Shown here: positions 9,001 to 17,617 of the stretch, piece after piece
How positions within the stretch are numbered: position 1 is the stretch's first letter
Layout: each line of letters starts with the position of its first letter
Assembly (NCBI RefSeq): GCF_022919095.1
Contig: NZ_CP095073.1
Span: 1,798,001-1,862,000, forward strand
DNA length: 64,000 nt
DNA from: Halobacillus salinarum
GTDB taxonomy: Bacteria > Bacillota > Bacilli > Bacillales > Halobacillaceae
Reading direction: 5' to 3'
Program-made: the position numbers and the translations under genes
The notes under the pieces: generated by a model
Database searches by the model: none
What the model was told of the DNA's origin: nothing
What the model saw: the letters and a program-made list of their open reading frames with translations, nothing else

Positions 9001-9028
9001 AAAAAAACTTGCCTAACAGGGAGGCAAG
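9001..9028 (-). terminator. terminator of the thioredoxin-fold gene
   Basis: On the minus strand a 7-bp stem (CTTGCCT / AGGCAAG) is followed by seven T residues. It separates this gene from the yugO gene downstream. Confidence 0.82.
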
Positions 9029-9036
9029 CAAAACCA

Positions 9037-9588
9037 TTAATATTGCAACGTTTTTTTCAAATCATTATAGACAGCATTCCAAAAGTCCTGATTATTGCGG
9101 TAGGCCTTCGTTATGAATGTCAGCATTTCCTTCTGCTTACTTTCATAGTCATCCGTTTCTTTATTCTTCAGCCCCTCCATAGATTGATCAATAAATTCCT
9201 GAACTTCAGGTGCCCGCGGCCCCCAGGTCGCGACTTCTTCTCCCTGGGTATTGATAATAATCATTTTTGGAATGGAACGAGAATCTTTAGTAAGATATTG
9301 GTCCATTAATTCAGTATTCTGATCCCTCAATAAGAAGTGTGTGTGAATATGTCCTGCTTCTGCAAACCTTAAAAAGACAGGAATATTTAACATGGCATCG
9401 CCACACCAGTCTTCTGTAATAATAATTGCCCGTAAATTTCTTTTTTGAAGCTGTTCAAATAATGGATGATCAGAAGCATCAATATGAAAGTGTTCATAAA
9501 TATAAATAAGATCCTCTTTATGGCAGGTCATAGCTTCCACGTAGCTTTGGGCGTCTATGCCTTTTAGAAACCATTCTTCGAGATTCAT
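9037..9588 (-). CDS. thioredoxin-fold protein with a single active-site cysteine (WCGD)
   Basis: A 183-residue cytoplasmic protein. The central part has a thioredoxin fold: ITEDWCGDAMLN at the active-site position and SIPKMIIIN with the cis-proline. The second Cys of CxxC is replaced by Asp, so it cannot act as a classical disulfide reductase; monothiol or chaperone roles are possible. N- and C-terminal helical extensions are charged. The frame is open to 9612, but GGAGGGG lies 5 nt before the ATG at 9588. The family corresponds to Thioredoxin_9-like proteins; its function is unknown. Confidence 0.8.
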   Translation of the reverse strand: MNLEEWFLKGIDAQSYVEAMTCHKEDLIYIYEHFHIDASDHPLFEQLQKRNLRAIIITEDWCGDAMLNIPVFLRFAEAGHIHTHFLLRDQNTELMDQYLTKDSRSIPKMIIINTQGEEVATWGPRAPEVQEFIDQSMEGLKNKETDDYESKQKEMLTFITKAYRNNQDFWNAVYNDLKKTLQY

Positions 9589-9719
9589 TAAACCCCTCCT
9601 CGATTCATGCATACTAAATCACGTTCCCTATTTGACCAGATAGTATGCAGGAATTTAGTAAATGTAGAAAAATTAATAAATTTGTTATGATTATAGTGGA
9701 TTAAAAAGGAGGAATACAT

Positions 9720-10778
9720 ATGCAAAATGATCGATTAAGCTTTTTATTCGAATTGTTGAAAACCCCATCCCCATCCAGTATGGAAATGACAATTCAAAAA
9801 CGATGGATAAAGGAAATGGAACCGTTTGCCGATGAAATCCGAACGGACCACGCCGGGAATGCGATTGCGGTATTAAACCCCAACGCTGAATTTAAAGTAC
9901 TGCTTGCAGGTCACTGTGACGAAATTGCCCTAGTCATTAACCGCATTGATGAGCAGGGATACCTTTATTTTGAGAAAATGGGAGGCATTAACCATAAGGC
10001 TGCCGTCGGGATGAAGGTTCATGTGCTTGGATTTAAAAAGACAGTGACAGGCGTGATTGGGGTTAATGCTCAACATCATGGAGGCTTGAAAGGTGATTTT
10101 GATCACGAGGATTTATTTATCGATTGCGGTGCAAAGTCCAAAGAGGAGATGGAGGAGCACGTTCAAATCGGTGATTTAGCTGTATATAAGAGGGAACCGG
10201 AAATCTTAATGGACCGCTATGTGTCCGGGAGGGCGCTGGATAATCGAACGGGCCAGTTTATTGTTGGTGAAGTCATACGCAGGCTTGCAGACAAGCAATT
10301 AAATGTGGGCGTCTATGCAGCGAGTACGGTTAATGAAGAAACCAACATGGGCGGTGCTTATTTTGCTGCAGCTGGAATTGAACCCGATATGGCTATTGCT
10401 TGTGACGTTACGTTTGCTACGGACTATCCAGGTGTAAATAAAAATAAGTATGGCGATGTAAAACTTGAAGCGGGACCGGTTCTAGCTAAAGGCGCGCCGA
10501 TTAATCGTAAGATCAATGGGCTGTTGGAAAAGACGGCAAAGGAATTATCGATACATGTTCAATATGAACTCACTTCAAGGGCAACTGGGACGGATGCAGA
10601 TCGAATGCGCTTAACTGGTAAAGGGGTTCCAGTTAGCCTGGTATCCCTGCCTTTGCGATATATGCACTCACCAGTGGAGACCGCCAGCATCAAGGATATG
10701 GATCAGGAAATTGAACTGTTGGTGGAGCTTTTGTCTAACATGAGCGGTAAAGAAAGCTTAAACCCTCTTGATGAATAA
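9720..10778 (+). CDS. M42 family metallopeptidase
   Basis: A 352-residue cytosolic co-catalytic metallo-aminopeptidase of family M42. Visible features are the metal-binding LLAGHCDEIALVI, the bridging Asp in GRALDNRTGQF, NEETNMGGAYFAA containing the Glu-Glu pair of the general base and metal ligand, CDVTFATDYPG, and the C-terminal MHSPVETAS histidine. The classical QEEVGLRGA motif is changed to NEETNMGGA, so specificity may differ from the second M42 gene (ytoP) in this window. The SD AAGGAGG is well placed. It is followed by a hairpin. Confidence 0.85.
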   Translation: MQNDRLSFLFELLKTPSPSSMEMTIQKRWIKEMEPFADEIRTDHAGNAIAVLNPNAEFKVLLAGHCDEIALVINRIDEQGYLYFEKMGGINHKAAVGMKVHVLGFKKTVTGVIGVNAQHHGGLKGDFDHEDLFIDCGAKSKEEMEEHVQIGDLAVYKREPEILMDRYVSGRALDNRTGQFIVGEVIRRLADKQLNVGVYAASTVNEETNMGGAYFAAAGIEPDMAIACDVTFATDYPGVNKNKYGDVKLEAGPVLAKGAPINRKINGLLEKTAKELSIHVQYELTSRATGTDADRMRLTGKGVPVSLVSLPLRYMHSPVETASIKDMDQEIELLVELLSNMSGKESLNPLDE

Positions 10779-10787
10779 TCTCCTCAT

Positions 10788-10833
10788 AAAGGAAAAGGCG
10801 GGCATTTAAGTTGCACAACCTGCCTTTTCCTTA
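10788..10833 (+). terminator. hairpin downstream of the M42 peptidase gene
   Basis: AAGGAAAAGGC / GCCTTTTCCTT, an 11-bp stem with a 22-nt loop. There is no clean T tract after it, so termination may be weak. Confidence 0.55.
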
Positions 10834-10865
10834 TAAAATAGAAGTACAATAATATATCGGTTCCA

Positions 10866-11004
10866 TCTTCGGGGCAGGGTGTAATTCCCGACCGACGGTA
10901 AGGTGTGCAGGTATGCATTCTAAGTCCGTGACCCGTTTGTTTATTAAACGGTGGACCTGGTGAAAATCCGGGACCGACAGTGACAGTCTGGATGGGAGAA
11001 GATG
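10866..11004 (+). ncRNA. FMN riboswitch (RFN element)
   Basis: The conserved RFN core is present: TCTTCGGGGCAGGGTG at the 5' end, ATTCCCGACCGACGGT, CCGTGACCC, GTGAAAATCCGGGACCGACAG and GATGGGAGAAGA at the 3' end. The P1 helix pairs 10866-10870 with 10998-11002. It precedes a riboflavin transporter gene, so FMN should cause premature termination at the hairpin 55 nt downstream. Confidence 0.97.
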
Positions 11005-11057
11005 ACGAGCGAAACGGGTAGTGAATACTACCTATGTTTTCCTGTGGAATTTTTACC

Positions 11058-11094
11058 AACCCTAAAGCCCCTTTTTTGTGCTTTAGGGTTTTTT
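11058..11094 (+). terminator. FMN-riboswitch-controlled terminator
   Basis: AACCCTAAAGC / GCTTTAGGGTT stem followed by a T run, between the FMN aptamer and ribU. It is the expected expression platform. Confidence 0.9.
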
Positions 11095-11159
11095 GATTCC
11101 TTTGGACAGCTCACCTTCATCTGGGATGTGAATCGATGAAAGATGAAGGAGGATGGATG

Positions 11160-11759
11160 ATGAACCGAAATGGGCAATCATCAAAGTTATTTAAGTTAGT
11201 AATCATAGCGTTATTTGGAAGTATCTCAGTGGTACTCATGTTGCTGAATTTTCCACTGCCATTGCTTCCGCAGTACTTAAAGGTGGATTTTAGTGAAATT
11301 CCGGCACTCATTGCAGCTATTTTATTTACTCCCCTTGCAGGGATTGCGGTTGAAGGATTAAAGAATGTTTTGTATTTTATTTATACTGGGGCATCTGACC
11401 CAGTCGGAGTAGTGGCTAATTTTACCGCTGGTTTATTATTTGTCGTCCCTGCAGCGATGTTTTATCGCAGGTTTAAATCGACGAAAGGTCTGGTGTCGGG
11501 AATAGTGGTTAGTATCGTCATAACGGCAGTCAGCATGAGTGTTTTAAACTATTTCTTTATCCTTCCAGCTTACAGCTGGTTTATGGGTATGGAAATGATG
11601 AGCGCCCAAATGAAATGGACGACTGTAGTAGCTGCTATCCTGCCGTTTAATGCCTTAAAAGGGCTGATCATAGGAGTGCTGTTTGTGCCTGTTTTTATTA
11701 AGCTGCGGCCATGGATTGAGCAGAAACGAATGCAGTCGAACTCTTCCTCAGCTGCTTAA
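11160..11759 (+). CDS. ribU: RibU, riboflavin ECF transporter substrate-binding subunit
   Basis: A 199-residue S-component with about six membrane helices. It carries the N-terminal KLVIIALFGSISVVLMLLNFP, then the RibU-typical LKVDFSEIPALIAAILFTPLAGIAVEGLKNVLYF and a PFNALKGLIIGVLF segment near the end. It binds riboflavin and needs the shared EcfA/A'/T module, which is not in this window. The frame is open from 11136, but AAGGAGG favours the ATG at 11160. Control by the upstream FMN riboswitch confirms the substrate class. Confidence 0.94.
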   Translation: MNRNGQSSKLFKLVIIALFGSISVVLMLLNFPLPLLPQYLKVDFSEIPALIAAILFTPLAGIAVEGLKNVLYFIYTGASDPVGVVANFTAGLLFVVPAAMFYRRFKSTKGLVSGIVVSIVITAVSMSVLNYFFILPAYSWFMGMEMMSAQMKWTTVVAAILPFNALKGLIIGVLFVPVFIKLRPWIEQKRMQSNSSSAA

Positions 11760-11788
11760 CGACACACTAAATAATGGGAATTAGAAGC

Positions 11789-11817
11789 GAAGCAGCCTTT
11801 TCTCCAAAGGCTGCTTC
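11789..11817 (+). terminator. hairpin downstream of ribU
   Basis: A perfect 12-bp stem (GAAGCAGCCTTT / AAAGGCTGCTTC) with a 5-nt loop. No T tract follows, so it may stabilise the 3' end rather than terminate strongly. Confidence 0.55.
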
Positions 11818-11915
11818 AGCTTGTAGAGAAAGCCCGTTGATTTCCTATATGTTGTTTTACGCCCCGTGCGGTCCAATAGCACTTCGTTTACCTGTCCCCC
11901 TTCTCTCTATTTGAC

Positions 11916-12401
11916 TTAGTATAGCAGAGTAGATCCAGGATTCATTTCAAAAATGGTGAATGCAAGGTAAGTAGCGAAGGAACTCCAGGCAAAATAAGGG
12001 AGGAGAAGTAAACTGCTCAATCTGCTGATATTCCATAATGCTAGAATTAAAGCAAGAGCTGTCAAGGATACAAATGCAGCGTCTACCGTTGCCAGGAGCA
12101 AATCCTTAAGGGAAAATTGAAAGTAACTAAACAACTGGTTGAATATATAATTAATGAACATGAGAGCCCATACTCCTCGAGGGAGGCGAAAGGTTCCCTG
12201 TTTTTGAATTGCTTGTGTATAGGAAAGGGCTATAAGGAAAAAAAGAACCGCCCACACTTTTCCTATAATTCGACCGTCTGGAGTGAAGGCAGGTTTTGCT
12301 AACTGGTTGTACCACTCCTGGGCTGTTGGAAAAAGCCACCCAGCGATCGTGAACCCCCCATAGACAACGATCATAAACAAAAAAAGCTTTAACCATCTCA
12401 T
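11916..12401 (-). CDS. TspO/MBR family protein
   Basis: A 161-residue five-helix membrane protein of the TspO/mitochondrial benzodiazepine receptor family. Features are WYNQLAKPAFTPDGRIIGKVWAVLF after the first helix, the tryptophan-rich loops, and the last two helices LALILALWNISRLSSLLLLPYFAWSSFATYL. Bacterial TspO binds porphyrins and may degrade or regulate tetrapyrroles. No tetrapyrrole genes lie nearby. The gene lies 20 nt downstream of the DksA-like gene and on the same strand, so co-transcription is likely. Confidence 0.88.
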   Translation of the reverse strand: MRWLKLFLFMIVVYGGFTIAGWLFPTAQEWYNQLAKPAFTPDGRIIGKVWAVLFFLIALSYTQAIQKQGTFRLPRGVWALMFINYIFNQLFSYFQFSLKDLLLATVDAAFVSLTALALILALWNISRLSSLLLLPYFAWSSFATYLAFTIFEMNPGSTLLY

Positions 12402-12421
12402 AATAAAGAAAGGAGAGCGGT

Positions 12422-12793
12422 TCAGGACCGCTCTTCTGCCTCCTCTACAAGTAATCGTGCTGTCGGCTGAACCTCCAGCCTTTCGATCGGAATCGGCTTT
12501 CCAGATTTTTCGCTGACGCCAAAACGTCCTTCCTCAATTCGTTTCAGAGCGTCATTAATTTCCATAAGATGTTCACGGGATTGTTCATAAAAGGTTAAAT
12601 CTTTTTCCTGTTCAAACTGTTCCGTGCCAAGATTCCCTGGGTGGTCAGCAACACTGGATACTTCTCCCGTTCGGTCTTTTTCAAAATCATTATGATTTCG
12701 CTCTGAATGAAAATCTTCTAATTCTTCTTCTGTTTCTTCTTTCATTTTTTCTAAGCGTTTCTTAAATTGTTGAATTTGATCTTCTGTCAGCAT
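12422..12793 (-). CDS. DksA/TraR-like protein without zinc-finger cysteines (YteA/YlyA type)
   Basis: A 123-residue protein with an acidic coiled-coil (residues 5-90, EEDxED-type charge pattern) followed by the remnant of a DksA/TraR zinc finger, FGVSEKSGKPIPIERLEVQPTARLLVEEAEE. In relatives this region reads YGxCxxTGxPIPxERLxxxPTxxxC; here both cysteine positions are Ser/Leu and there is no Cys in the protein. It may still bind RNA polymerase through its secondary channel. Its start codon overlaps the stop of the upstream thioesterase gene (TAATG), suggesting translational coupling. Confidence 0.75.
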   Translation of the reverse strand: MLTEDQIQQFKKRLEKMKEETEEELEDFHSERNHNDFEKDRTGEVSSVADHPGNLGTEQFEQEKDLTFYEQSREHLMEINDALKRIEEGRFGVSEKSGKPIPIERLEVQPTARLLVEEAEERS

Positions 12794-13212
12794 TATATAC
12801 TCTCCTTTCCTGTCTTTCTCTCGCTATTAATAGGAACTACACCAATTGTGCACCGTGCAATGGAAAGCAGCTGGCCTTCGTCGCTTTTAATTTCTATTGA
12901 CCACACCATGGAATTCCTGCCTATATGGAGGGGTTCTGCTGTCCCCTTGACAAAACCACTGCGTACACTTTTCATATGATTAGCGTTAATTTCCATTCCA
13001 AACACTTGGTGTGTAGCTGGATTAACATTTAAATAAGCCCCGATACTTGCAGCAGATTCTGCTAATGCTGCACTTGCTCCTCCGTGAAGGTATCCCATGG
13101 GCTGATGGGTTCGTTCATCCACTGGCATTTTAATTTGAACGCGATCCTTATCAGCTGTTTCGATTTCCATTCCTAATGCTTCCATAAGTGTGTGGTTTAG
13201 TGAAATGTCCAT
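12793..13212 (-). CDS. PaaI/YuxO-type hotdog thioesterase, candidate DHNA-CoA thioesterase
   Basis: A 139-residue hotdog-fold acyl-CoA thioesterase: HTLMEALGMEI at the start, the catalytic loop QPMGYLHGGASAALAESAAS (His-Gly-Gly and the general-base Glu), GMEINANHMKSVRSGFVKGTAEP, and IARCTIGVV at the end. Relatives hydrolyse 1,4-dihydroxy-2-naphthoyl-CoA in menaquinone synthesis or phenylacetyl-type CoA esters. Location next to menA and opposite menFDHBEC supports the menaquinone role (inference). The SD AAAGGAATGA precedes the ATG at 13212. Confidence 0.8.
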   Translation of the reverse strand: MDISLNHTLMEALGMEIETADKDRVQIKMPVDERTHQPMGYLHGGASAALAESAASIGAYLNVNPATHQVFGMEINANHMKSVRSGFVKGTAEPLHIGRNSMVWSIEIKSDEGQLLSIARCTIGVVPINSERKTGKESI

Positions 13213-13263
13213 AGAATCATTCCTTTAATTGTTATTTCCCGAAGCCCGCGGGATCAAACCTAA

Positions 13264-13294
13264 ACAAAAAAAGGATGGGACCCATCCTTTTTTT
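13264..13294. terminator. bidirectional-looking terminator downstream of menA
   Basis: AAGGATGGG / CCCATCCTT stem with a one-base loop, flanked by A7 and T7. On the minus strand it follows the restored menA reading frame and precedes the thioesterase gene. Confidence 0.85.
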
Positions 13295-13299
13295 ACTTC

Positions 13300-14243
13300 C
13301 TAGCCAATTGGAATAAACAGCTGAAGGAGAAGTGAGACTCCTAAAAGCATTCCATAAATGGTATTTGTTTTTGCAGTAGCTATCATGGCTGGCAGCATTT
13401 CAAGGGGGCAGATTTATTTTTGAAGCCCTTGATAGCTGTGATGCCTTTAATTAAACTGAATAGAGTGATGAGCGACCAAAATGGTAACAGACCGGCAAAA
13501 ATGAGTCCAATCGTAGTGCCGTAAGCGATCGTAAATAAAAAGCTTAGAAAACCTACTGCTCGTTTATGGCCAAATAAAATGGCTAAAGTCCGCCTTCCAT
13601 TTTCTTTATCTCCTACCCTGTCCCGAATGTTATTCGCAAGCAGAATGGAAGCCACAAAAATAGCTACAGGCATCGATACAAATGTCACATGCCAATTAAT
13701 CGATAAAGTTTGAATATAATAACTGATTTCCACAATCACAGTACCCATAAAAAGTCCGGCTGTTAATTCACCAAACGGGGTATAGGCGATTGGGTAGGGC
13801 CCTCCAGTATAGAGGTAACCGAACAGCATGGATACCAGTCCAATTAAGGCAATCCACCAGCTGGATACTGCACAAATATAAAATCCGAGGAGAACGGAAA
13901 TAAGCAGAAAGCTGATCGCAAGCCTAAAAACAGTCTGCGGTGAAATACCGTCCCGGACTATGGTGCCTCCTATTCCTACAGAGTTTTCATTATCCAAGCC
14001 TCTTACATAATCGTAGTATTCATTAAACATGTTCGTGGCCGCCTGAATGAGGATGGAAGCGAGCAGCATTGCTGCAAACAACAAGACATTGATCGTTTCG
14101 TCAATTGCAGCAAGCATTGTACCGACAAATACTGGAACAAATGCTGCGGTTAATGTATGGGGGCGCAGCAGCCTCCACCATACTTGAAGTCCTTCACGTT
14201 CATTCAAGGAAGCTTTTATATTATGGTTTGGCATAGAGCTCAT
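13300..14243 (-). pseudogene. menA: menA, 1,4-dihydroxy-2-naphthoate prenyltransferase, frameshifted near the 3' end
   Basis: A UbiA-family integral membrane prenyltransferase that attaches the isoprenoid chain to DHNA. Both aspartate-rich motifs are present, NEYYDYVRGLDNENS and NNIRDRVGDKENGRRTLAILFG. As sequenced the frame stops at 13383 after 286 residues with an atypical tail (APLKCCQP). Shifting frame after a C5 run (forward-strand G5 at 13404-13408) gives the expected last helix, EMLPAMIATAKTNTIYGMLLG...IPIG, ending at 13300 (about 314 residues). The loss of one base in the run explains it. The SD AAGGGAG precedes the ATG. Confidence 0.9.
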
Positions 14244-14353
14244 AGGTGTTCTCTCCCTTGTAATAGACTAGTAATATAATATCAAATTTATCTTAGGGAA
14301 ACTACAATAGAGTGTCAATGATTGTAAATCGTAAAAAGAACGATTGAGATTCC

Positions 14354-14382
14354 TTGAGTCAAGCGAAAAAAGAGAATAAAAT
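14354..14382 (+). promoter_or_regulatory. candidate sigma-A promoter of the men operon
   Basis: TTGAGT, a 17-nt spacer and TAAAAT, about 100 nt upstream of the menF start. The leader between promoter and SD shows no obvious riboswitch. Confidence 0.5.
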
Positions 14383-14484
14383 AGAGAAAGATGTATGGGA
14401 TAAAAGAAAGACTCATATCGGATGATATGTATTATTATAAATGATAATTTAATAAACGTCCCTAATAAAATGGGAGGAATGATT

Positions 14485-15873
14485 ATGCTTCATACAAAAG
14501 TGTCTCAGTTTGAAGATATAATAGATCAAGCATTAACAACGGCATTGGAGGACAAAACACCACAGTTAGTCAGCTTCGTAGAACAAATTGACTATCAGAA
14601 TCCATATGTATTCTTTCACAATGGAGTCAAGGTTGATCAACACCGTGTGTTTTGGAAAAGTGCTGAAGAAGATTTTTTGATGGTCGGAGTAGGGTCAGCG
14701 AACAAAATGTTTACAAGTGGAGCAGACAGATTTCAAAACTTGCAGACAGCCTGGAATGAGCTGCGTGAAAAAGCAATCGTTTCGGACGGCTATAAGCAAA
14801 AGGGAACAGGAGTTGTGGCCCTTGGGGGCTTCAGTTTTAACTCTGGAAATCTCAAGGAAGCACCGTGGGAAAAGTTTCCTGACAGCCAAATGACCATCCC
14901 GTGTTTTCTACTAACGAATTATCACCATGTGTCCTATTTAACGATTAATGCTGTGATCTATCCTGAGGACCATAAACAGCAAATTTTGAATCAACTGCTT
15001 GAACAGGAAGAGCTTTTGTTCCATGGACAAGACTTTACACCCCACATTCCAGAGAGAATACGGGCAGAAGAACAGGACCCAGAAGGCTGGAAGTCCTCTG
15101 TTAAGCAAGCTACCGAAGATATTAAAGCAGGACTGCTTGATAAAGTCGTGCTGGCACGTGAATTGAAAGTTAATTTTAAAGAAGATGTACACATTGCGGC
15201 TGTTTTGCAAGAGCTTGCAGCCAAGCAAGCAAACAGCTATCTTTTTGCGATTGAAAGTGAAGGAGCGTATTTTATCGGTGCCACTCCAGAGCGGCTGGCT
15301 AAAGTAGAAGACAAAACGCTCGTTTCTACATGCCTGGCTGGGACAATTCCTCGAGGAAGAAACGAAGACGAGGATTTACGATTAGGAAAACAGCTGCTCC
15401 ACGACCGAAAGAATCGCCAGGAACACGAGTTTGTCGTTCAAATGATTCGGGATGCTGTAGATGCCTGCTGTTATGACGTGGAGATTCCGTCTTCTCCCGT
15501 CTTGTATCCGCTTCGTAATTTACAGCATTTATATACTCCTGTAAGGGCAACTTTACAAACAGGATATACCTTGCTGGATGTTATTGAGAGGCTTCACCCA
15601 ACGCCTGCACTCGGTGGTATGCCGCAACATACTGCCATCGATTATATAAAAGCGAATGAACGTATGGACAGAGGCTGGTATGCAGGGCCGGTTGGATGGA
15701 TGGACCGACAGAACAACGGAGAATTTGCCGTTGCAATTAGATCTGCGCTGATTCAGGGAAAGAAAGCGTCCTTATTTGCAGGATGCGGAGTAGTAGAAGA
15801 TTCAGATCCCCAGTCAGAGTACGAAGAGACAGCCGTGAAATTACAGCCGATGTTATCTGTTTTAGGGGGATAA
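14485..15873 (+). CDS. menF: isochorismate synthase MenF
   Basis: A 462-residue chorismate-utilising enzyme that converts chorismate to isochorismate, the first committed step to menaquinone. The C-terminal domain has IKAGLLDKVVLARELKV, YFIGATPERLAKVE, STCLAGTIPRG, HPTPALGGMP and EFAVAIRSALI with the Mg-binding glutamates. The frame is open from 14422, but GGAGG is 7 nt before the ATG at 14485. It is the first gene of menF-D-H-B-E-C; its stop is 2 nt before menD. An enterobactin-type paralogue (DhbC) is unlikely given the operon. Confidence 0.95.
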   Translation: MLHTKVSQFEDIIDQALTTALEDKTPQLVSFVEQIDYQNPYVFFHNGVKVDQHRVFWKSAEEDFLMVGVGSANKMFTSGADRFQNLQTAWNELREKAIVSDGYKQKGTGVVALGGFSFNSGNLKEAPWEKFPDSQMTIPCFLLTNYHHVSYLTINAVIYPEDHKQQILNQLLEQEELLFHGQDFTPHIPERIRAEEQDPEGWKSSVKQATEDIKAGLLDKVVLARELKVNFKEDVHIAAVLQELAAKQANSYLFAIESEGAYFIGATPERLAKVEDKTLVSTCLAGTIPRGRNEDEDLRLGKQLLHDRKNRQEHEFVVQMIRDAVDACCYDVEIPSSPVLYPLRNLQHLYTPVRATLQTGYTLLDVIERLHPTPALGGMPQHTAIDYIKANERMDRGWYAGPVGWMDRQNNGEFAVAIRSALIQGKKASLFAGCGVVEDSDPQSEYEETAVKLQPMLSVLGG

Positions 15874-15875
15874 GT

Positions 15876-17614
15876 ATGGATGGACATGTAGAAGCTTTAA
15901 CGAAATATGTAACCCAGTTTGTCGACCAGCTCGTCTATTCTGGTGTTAAAAATGTGGTGATTTCGCCTGGTTCGAGGTCAACACCCTTGGCAATGGCTTT
16001 TGCAGAGCATAAGGGCATTAAGCACTGGATGAATCTTGATGAACGATCAGCCTCTTTTTTTGCACTAGGGATGGCTAAGGAAATGGAAGAACCTGTCGCT
16101 TTGGTTTGTACGTCTGGAACGGCTGCTGCCAATTATCTTCCTGCTATCGTAGAAGCTCATTACAGCCGCGTACCTATAGTGGTATTAACTGCTGACCGGC
16201 CACATGAACTAAGAGAAGTAGGTGCACCGCAAGCGATCGATCAGACAAATATGTATGGGAAATACGTGAAGTGGTTTCAGGATATGGCGCTGCCTTCGGT
16301 AGAGCTTACCGCTTATGTCAGGCGTCAAGCTGCCCGTGCGGTGGAAGAAAGCACAGGAGGACATGCTGGTCCTGTCCACTTAAATTTTCCATTTAGGGAG
16401 CCGTTAATTCCTGACTTTACTTTAGAAGGCATTTGGAGGGGGACCAAGAGCCTGTTCCTAGAGCATCGAAAGGAAGTATGCTCCCAGATGAGGAGCAATT
16501 GACTCCTTTAGTGCAGCATTTGAAAAACGGTGGAAGAGGTTTAATAGTCTGCGGACCAGAAGCCAATAATCATATAGCTGAGGCAGTTGCTGAACTTGCC
16601 ATTAAGCATGCGCTCCCTATTTTTGCTGATCCTCTATCTCAACTAAGGGCGGGACAGCATGATAAGAGAAATATCATTGAAAATTACGATTCGTTGTTAA
16701 AGTCAGAAAGCTTTAAGAATGATTACCGTCCAGATTTTATTATCCGCTTTGGAGCGATGCCTGTTTCAAAGGCGTATTTGAAGTGGATTCAGCAATATGG
16801 TGACGAAATCGACCATTTTGTAGTAGACCGTCATCTCAGCTATCGCGAGCCTTCTGGAGTGAAGACGAAGTTTATTTGGGCAGACCCGGAAATGCTGTGT
16901 AATCAATTGGTTGATTTGGTTACAGATGAAGTGCGGAATGAAAACTGGCTAGAATTTTGGAAATCAATGAATGTCATCGCCAAAAATCATATGCTGGCTG
17001 AACCCGGGGAGAAGTTAAATGAAGGTCATGCGGTTGTATATCTGGCCGAAGCTCTCCCGGAAGAATCTGTTCTGTACGTCGGGAATAGTATGCCGATTAG
17101 AGATGTAGACAGCTTTTTTATGGCTACACCGAAGCAAATAAAAATATTAGCTAATCGTGGTGCGAATGGTATTGACGGAGTTGTTTCCTCCGCTGTGGGA
17201 ACTGCAGCAAGTGGTAAGCGTGTAACCCTGCTGTTAGGTGATCTCTCATTTTTCCATGATATGAATGGTTTACTTGCAGCAAAGCAGCACGATATCCCCA
17301 TAACGATAGTAGTCATTAACAATAATGGTGGCGGTATTTTTTCTTATCTCCCTCAAGTGGAGCACAAGGATTATTTTGAAGAGTTATTCGGTACTCCTCT
17401 AGGTATTGATTTTCTTCCGTCTGTGAAAATGTATGGCGGCAGCTATCATCGTGCTGAGAATTGGAACCAGTATCAGCAGGCGTTAGCAGATAGCTATCAA
17501 GAAGATGGCATGTCGGTTGTTGAAGTCATTACGAACCGTACAGAGCATGTTGACTTTCATAAAGCAAAATGGAAGAGCATCGAAGAAGCCATTTTAGAAT
17601 GGAGACGTAGATAA
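15876..17614 (+). pseudogene. menD: menD, SEPHCHC synthase, split by a frameshift
   Basis: A ThDP-dependent enzyme that joins isochorismate and 2-oxoglutarate. The first part (from 15876) has the N-terminal ISPGSRSTPLAMAF and MNLDERSASFFALGMAKE (catalytic Glu region). It runs into a wrong-frame tail ending at 16502. The second part carries VGNSMPIRDVDSFF and the ThDP motif LLGDLSFFHDMNGLLAAKQ, in frame to 17614. The join is at a G5 run (16438-16442): adding one G gives IWRGDQEPVPRASKGSMLPDEEQL and a normal protein of about 579 residues. The GTG/ATG context and position between menF and menH are normal, so the gene is probably intact in the organism. Confidence 0.92.
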
Positions 17615-17617
17615 GAG

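Noticed and set aside
16430-16510. Programmed ribosomal frameshift in menD
   Set aside because: There is no slippery heptamer with a stimulatory structure, and the same one-base deletion pattern is seen in four unrelated genes.
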